From Bacteroidales bacterium UBA6828 (GTDB lineage: Bacteria > Bacteroidota > Bacteroidia > Bacteroidales > Paludibacteraceae), in contig DKEG01000004.1 of NCBI GenBank assembly GCA_002452095.1, positions 1-42,659 of the forward strand: a DNA stretch of 42,659 bases, written 5' to 3'. Numbering within the stretch: position 1 is the stretch's first letter; each line of letters opens with the position of its first letter. Below the pieces are notes generated by a model. That model saw nothing but the letters and a program-made list of their open reading frames with translations. It did no database searches and was not told the origin of the DNA. The position numbers were made by a program, and so were the translations under genes. Shown piece by piece: positions 38,788-42,659 of this stretch.

Positions 38788-40647
38788 ATGCTACATCGTT
38801 CACACTCCTTTTTGCTCCTGCTGTTGTGCTTTGTGCTGATAGCGGGGAATGTTATGGCTGCACCGAGAGGCAAGTCTTCCAAGCATAAAAAACTGACACG
38901 CACATACACCAAGGTCCCGCTCACCGACGTACTGACCGACATCTGCAAACGAACGGACTACAAACTCGACTATTCCGGTGCCGAACTCGACGAGGCTATG
39001 CCCGTTACACGCAAGTTCAAAGACGTTAGTGCCACATCGGCTATCAAAAGAATACTCGGCAAACAGTATATCGTAAAAGCCAAACGCGGCACTATCTATA
39101 TTACCAATGTACCCGTGCCGCCTACCACCTACCAAGTACGCGGAATACAGCCGTCAGACATAGCGGAAGACGAAGAGAAAATAGTTTATACCTATCAAGA
39201 CACTACCTACGCGGTCGCTTGCCGTACCGTAACAAAACGTATCGACCCCAAGATAACCGGGCAAAAAGACCTCCCTGCCAAACACTATGTACAAGCCCTC
39301 GTCGGATTGGGATACGGCTCTCTGGGACATACCATGCGAGATAAAGACGGCAACAAAGCAGGCATCAACCGCGGCGACCTGCAGGGGCAACTGCAAGTGC
39401 AATACGCCTACTATTTCCACCCCAACTGGGGCGTAACTATGGGCGTGGGCTTCTCGGCTTTCGGCAGCCATAGTGTACTCAACAATACCACCGTCTGGAC
39501 CGGCACAACCGACAGCGAGGGAGAGAAATACGACCACTATGCACTTACGCACAACTGGTGCGAACAACAGATAACACACATTGTGGATTTCCCTATCGGC
39601 ATTCAGTGCCAATACCCCCTTAATGATAACAACCTCCGTCTCTATGCGGGCGCAGGCATACGCATAGGCGTACCGGTTTATAACCGATGGGTTCTCCACA
39701 AAGGGGCATTGGAGCATCAAGGCTACTATCCACAATGGAATATGCTCATACGTGAAGGAGAAGGAAATATGACCGGAGACCGCGATTTCTATACAGAGCA
39801 TATCGGCACTGATTGGAATACAGAACGCCGCGAACTGAAACAAAAACCTGTTTCGCTTGCCGTAGATGCCAGTGTTGGCGTGATGATTCCGCTCAATCAG
39901 CAAGTGGATTTGATGTGCGGCATGTATTTCCAGGTGGGCTGTCTCGACCTCAACCCTGCCAAGCAAACAGACAGACAGGAGATAGGCTGGCAACAGACAG
40001 GCAAAACGCCCGACTACCGCAACCACATCTTTATGAACGAGTACGCTGGTTTGCTTAATTCCAACCTCGCCTCTGCCACCCATCCGTGGGGCGTAGGCAT
40101 TACGGTAGGCGTATCGTGGCACCACATCGAGAAACCCAAGAAACCCGAACCTACCTACGAAAAACTGCAAGTGTGCGACACTACCTACACCCTCACTGCA
40201 CGTACGGAGACAACTCTCAAACCGAAGAAAGAAGCCGCTAAACAGATTGTACAGGTAATGCGCAAATCCGTCATCTGGTTTGATGTCAACTCCACCACCC
40301 CGAAATTGGAACCCGCCGATGTGTTGGACAAGATTGCAGCCGTACTGATACAGAACCCTGACCAGCAGATTATCATCTCAGGACACGCCAGCAAAGAAGG
40401 CAATGCACGCAAAAACCGTGTATTGTCAGAGCAACGCGCCAAAGTAGTGGCAAAAATGCTGGAAGAGAAAGGGGTGAAAGAAAACCAACTGCATATCGAA
40501 GCACACTCGTCGGATATAGCCTATATTACCGCAGACGGCACCAAGCACACCATTGCTTTGGATCGGCGTGTGGAGATTATCCCTCTGGAAAACGGACAAC
40601 CCGTCCGGGAACTGCAATTGATGCAAACCGTAGAAGCAACCGAATAA
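38788..40647 (+). CDS. Outer-membrane protein: STN domain, beta-barrel, OmpA domain
   Basis: 619 residues from ATG 38788, which starts a good signal peptide (LHRSHSFLLLLLCFVLIAG); the TTG at 38746 lies in the hairpin loop and is rejected. Residues about 35-105 resemble an STN domain (TYTKVPLTDVLTDICKRTDY, RKFKDVSATSAIKRILG, YIVKAKRGTIYI), normally found in secretins and signalling TonB receptors. A barrel of alternating aromatic strands follows (about 165-465), then an OmpA-like domain (about 500-605; SGHASKEGNARKNRVLSEQRA, LDRRVEIIPL) with a variant second half lacking the usual GxGxxxP segment. STN plus barrel plus OmpA in one chain is unusual. It lies 30 bases before the next gene. Confidence 0.8.
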   Translation: MLHRSHSFLLLLLCFVLIAGNVMAAPRGKSSKHKKLTRTYTKVPLTDVLTDICKRTDYKLDYSGAELDEAMPVTRKFKDVSATSAIKRILGKQYIVKAKRGTIYITNVPVPPTTYQVRGIQPSDIAEDEEKIVYTYQDTTYAVACRTVTKRIDPKITGQKDLPAKHYVQALVGLGYGSLGHTMRDKDGNKAGINRGDLQGQLQVQYAYYFHPNWGVTMGVGFSAFGSHSVLNNTTVWTGTTDSEGEKYDHYALTHNWCEQQITHIVDFPIGIQCQYPLNDNNLRLYAGAGIRIGVPVYNRWVLHKGALEHQGYYPQWNMLIREGEGNMTGDRDFYTEHIGTDWNTERRELKQKPVSLAVDASVGVMIPLNQQVDLMCGMYFQVGCLDLNPAKQTDRQEIGWQQTGKTPDYRNHIFMNEYAGLLNSNLASATHPWGVGITVGVSWHHIEKPKKPEPTYEKLQVCDTTYTLTARTETTLKPKKEAAKQIVQVMRKSVIWFDVNSTTPKLEPADVLDKIAAVLIQNPDQQIIISGHASKEGNARKNRVLSEQRAKVVAKMLEEKGVKENQLHIEAHSSDIAYITADGTKHTIALDRRVEIIPLENGQPVRELQLMQTVEATE

Positions 40648-40677
40648 CACCGATCCTACCCTAATCGAATGATAAAT

Positions 40678-42600
40678 ATGAAACGCATATCCATCATATT
40701 GTTTGCTGTTTTGTCGGCATATACTGTATTTGCTACCATACCAAGCGGAACCACTATCTATTTGGACGTATCACAACACAAGTGCTGCTATACCACCTAT
40801 ATGCTGCGCTCGGACGATATAGGTATCTGCAAAAAAATGACCCCCGTGGCGGGCTATACAGGACTCTATTCATACAAACTCAATCGGAGCGTGAATAACA
40901 AACTGCGCTTTGCCGGCACCGACCGCACACTGCAAATAAACAACGGCGACGAACTGAACTACAACATCGATGATTTCAATCCATGGACTACCTCGTGGGT
41001 GGGCAGTTCCGCACTGTATTGCGTAGTAACGGACGAAAATGGTACTTGCAGTTGGATGGCAGAACCATTGGCTACACAAGACAGCCCTTTGGCAGATGCG
41101 AACATCACGATGGCATACAACTGCACAAAGCATAAGTTTGTGGCGGGAATATATGCCGAATTTAACAGCACACCATGCGGCGTAAAAATATCCTCGTCCG
41201 CTATGCCGGAAGACAAAGTGATAAAGAAACCGCAGTCGCCTTTGTCGTACACCGTTTCCGATGAAATAGCATTAGGCGAAACGGTAACGGTTACTCTGAG
41301 CATCTATAGCGATGTGGCTTGCACCAACAAAGTGGACGAACGCACATTCTCAGCCATTGCCGCTTCGCAAGAATGTAGCCGGACGCACAATATCAGTTTC
41401 TGTATGGGTACCACTGCCACACTCACCGCATCGCTGGAGGGCGACATCTACGAATGGAGTTCAACCGACCCCGCCGTCAACGGAGCCAACACACGTTCCG
41501 TAAAAATACCTACCGACAACCTCGGCAAGTACACATATAGTGTAAAGACCTACCAAATCAACATCGTGGTTGAAAACAACCTGATGGCAGGGGGCGACTT
41601 TGAGAACGAAGGCATAGGGTTCTCGTCTGACTACTACTATGTGGGCAAAGATGTAGTGGCTAACTATGGTAGTCACGGGCAGGACATCTACACGCTAACA
41701 CAAGATGTCAGCCAATTCTGGCGCGATTTTGCCTCTGTCAAAGCACATGGAGGCAAGTACTACGGTTTCTTTGATGCAGAGAGCAAAGGCTATGCGTGGA
41801 AAGCGGAGACCAATTCCTCGGAGGGTACTCATAGTCAGGACAACCCGAACCTGCAAATCAGGAAAGGGCAGAAATACTATTTCTCCTATTGGGCAGCCTT
41901 TCCTAATGCAGAAGGTACGGAGTATTTCTCCGCCACACCGGCTACACTGCAATTCTTGATTTCGTACCTCAACAAAGACGGGAACCGCATTACCGAAAAA
42001 TTAGGCGACCCGTACACATTATCCAACAACGACCATAACTGGCATCAGCAAACGGTAATCTGGACCGCACCTGCCAGTTCCGCAGAGGTTATGATTGCCG
42101 TATATGATACCGTTACTTCATGGCGGGGCAACGACTTCTGCTTGGATGACATTATGTTCCAAAATGTATCTTACTCCGAGACAAATGTGGCGTTTACCGA
42201 CTATTTCGAGGTAACCGTACGTGATTGCGACCTGCCTGAACCGTGTGCAGTACCTGTCTATCGCAAATGGAATGATTTCCTGTTTGTGGACAACAGCGAT
42301 TCTATCTACACGGAATACCAATGGTACTGCAATGGAAAAGCCATTGAAATTGGGGGAAACGCCCAGTATTACCGTATATCCGAACCCAATGATACAGACG
42401 AATACTATGTTTTGCTCAACGGCAGCATCAAGTCGTGTTCCACCACGATCGCCAATGCAGACAAGTCTGTTGATAGCAAACCCTATCCTACCAAACAGAT
42501 GGTAGCCAAACGGGTCTATGTATTGTCCCCCGATTTCCGGTTGGTGGTAACATACTTTGACGACGGTAGTACCGAAACAGAAAAACAACTACGTTTCTAA
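40678..42600 (+). CDS. Secreted multidomain protein with CBM-like and Ig-like modules
   Basis: 640 residues from ATG 40678 (an in-frame ATG at 40669 adds three residues). Signal peptide KRISIILFAVLSAYTVFA. Residues about 25-120 form a starch-binding-like beta module (TTIYLDVSQHKCCYTTYML). Residues about 305-505 resemble a carbohydrate-binding jelly roll (NNLMAGGDFENEGIGFSSDY at the start, FCLDDIMFQNVSY at the end). An Ig-like segment has YQWYCNGKAIEIGG near 547, similar to both IgGFc paralogues. The C-terminus (AKRVYVLSPDFRLVVTYFDDGS) differs from the short motif seen elsewhere and may be another sorting variant. Substrate unknown. Confidence 0.75.
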   Translation: MKRISIILFAVLSAYTVFATIPSGTTIYLDVSQHKCCYTTYMLRSDDIGICKKMTPVAGYTGLYSYKLNRSVNNKLRFAGTDRTLQINNGDELNYNIDDFNPWTTSWVGSSALYCVVTDENGTCSWMAEPLATQDSPLADANITMAYNCTKHKFVAGIYAEFNSTPCGVKISSSAMPEDKVIKKPQSPLSYTVSDEIALGETVTVTLSIYSDVACTNKVDERTFSAIAASQECSRTHNISFCMGTTATLTASLEGDIYEWSSTDPAVNGANTRSVKIPTDNLGKYTYSVKTYQINIVVENNLMAGGDFENEGIGFSSDYYYVGKDVVANYGSHGQDIYTLTQDVSQFWRDFASVKAHGGKYYGFFDAESKGYAWKAETNSSEGTHSQDNPNLQIRKGQKYYFSYWAAFPNAEGTEYFSATPATLQFLISYLNKDGNRITEKLGDPYTLSNNDHNWHQQTVIWTAPASSAEVMIAVYDTVTSWRGNDFCLDDIMFQNVSYSETNVAFTDYFEVTVRDCDLPEPCAVPVYRKWNDFLFVDNSDSIYTEYQWYCNGKAIEIGGNAQYYRISEPNDTDEYYVLLNGSIKSCSTTIANADKSVDSKPYPTKQMVAKRVYVLSPDFRLVVTYFDDGSTETEKQLRF

Positions 42601-42611
42601 CAGATTATCCT

Positions 42612-42659
42612 ATGTCCAGACGGCTTCTGCAGACAATCACCGTTTGTGCGTTGCTTGTT
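42612..42659 (+). CDS. Start of an exported protein, cut by the window end
   Basis: ATG 42612 opens a frame to the window end: MSRRLLQTITVCALLV, a typical signal-peptide start (basic residues, then hydrophobic core). It is 11 bases after the previous stop codon, so it continues the operon. Nothing more can be said of the product. Confidence 0.6.
   Translation, partial: MSRRLLQTITVCALLV

Overview
The window reads as a chromosome segment of a Bacteroidales bacterium (Bacteroidota). The evidence is: thirteen promoters of the Bacteroidetes type (a TTTG box, a 19-21 base spacer, then TAnnTTTG; one has GTTG as its first box), no purine-rich Shine-Dalgarno sequences, a fused DAHP synthase/chorismate mutase, Bacteroidota-style OmpA, STN and IgGFc-binding surface proteins, and at least one C-terminal domain resembling the type IX secretion sorting domain. 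The exact family cannot be fixed from the sequence; an uncultivated host-associated lineage near Paludibacteraceae is my guess.

Layout. (1) 1-5100 is the right part of an AT-richer integrated element: an HTH-P63C regulator, a small unknown protein, dUTPase, an orphan DNA methyltransferase, two small proteins and a tyrosine integrase whose promoter faces the chromosome. (2) 5188-8679 is a probable operon: ssb, a FemAB/GNAT-like acyltransferase, a three-gene DUF3791/DUF3990 cassette that looks like an ADP-ribosyltransferase toxin module, and a glycosyltransferase. The last four genes are joined by three successive ATGA overlaps. A flippase converges on it. (3) 10.5-16.3 kb holds housekeeping genes (TonB, RecG, MFS permease, PssA) separated by long repeat-filled spacers. 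(4) 16.4-26.3 kb encodes secreted proteins: endonuclease I, two IgGFc-binding/PKD paralogues and an OmpA protein between them. (5) 26.3-36.5 kb holds an SGNH hydrolase, a LytTR regulator, tRNA-Ser(GCU), CYTH, MltG and UspA-like genes, a minus-strand unit cstA-engB-substrate-binding protein, ribF, and DAHP synthase/chorismate mutase. (6) 37.5-42.66 kb is a second secreted/outer-membrane operon: X25-like repeats, an STN-barrel-OmpA protein, a carbohydrate-binding-like protein, and the start of another exported protein cut by the window edge.

The least explained content is non-coding. A mosaic repeat of about 250 bp (R1, five copies) is a string of small hairpins, nearly all with three-base loops, whose stems show compensatory changes between copies. 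Next to it or elsewhere lie tandem arrays with an 11-bp period whose units differ between arrays but share a GTA-containing core. A second family (R2, three 90-bp copies and four short hairpin forms) is confined to 10-23.5 kb and mostly sits in gene leaders. Three seven-base tandem repeats lie in or directly before coding regions. Three secreted proteins also share a short C-terminal motif that could be a sorting tag.
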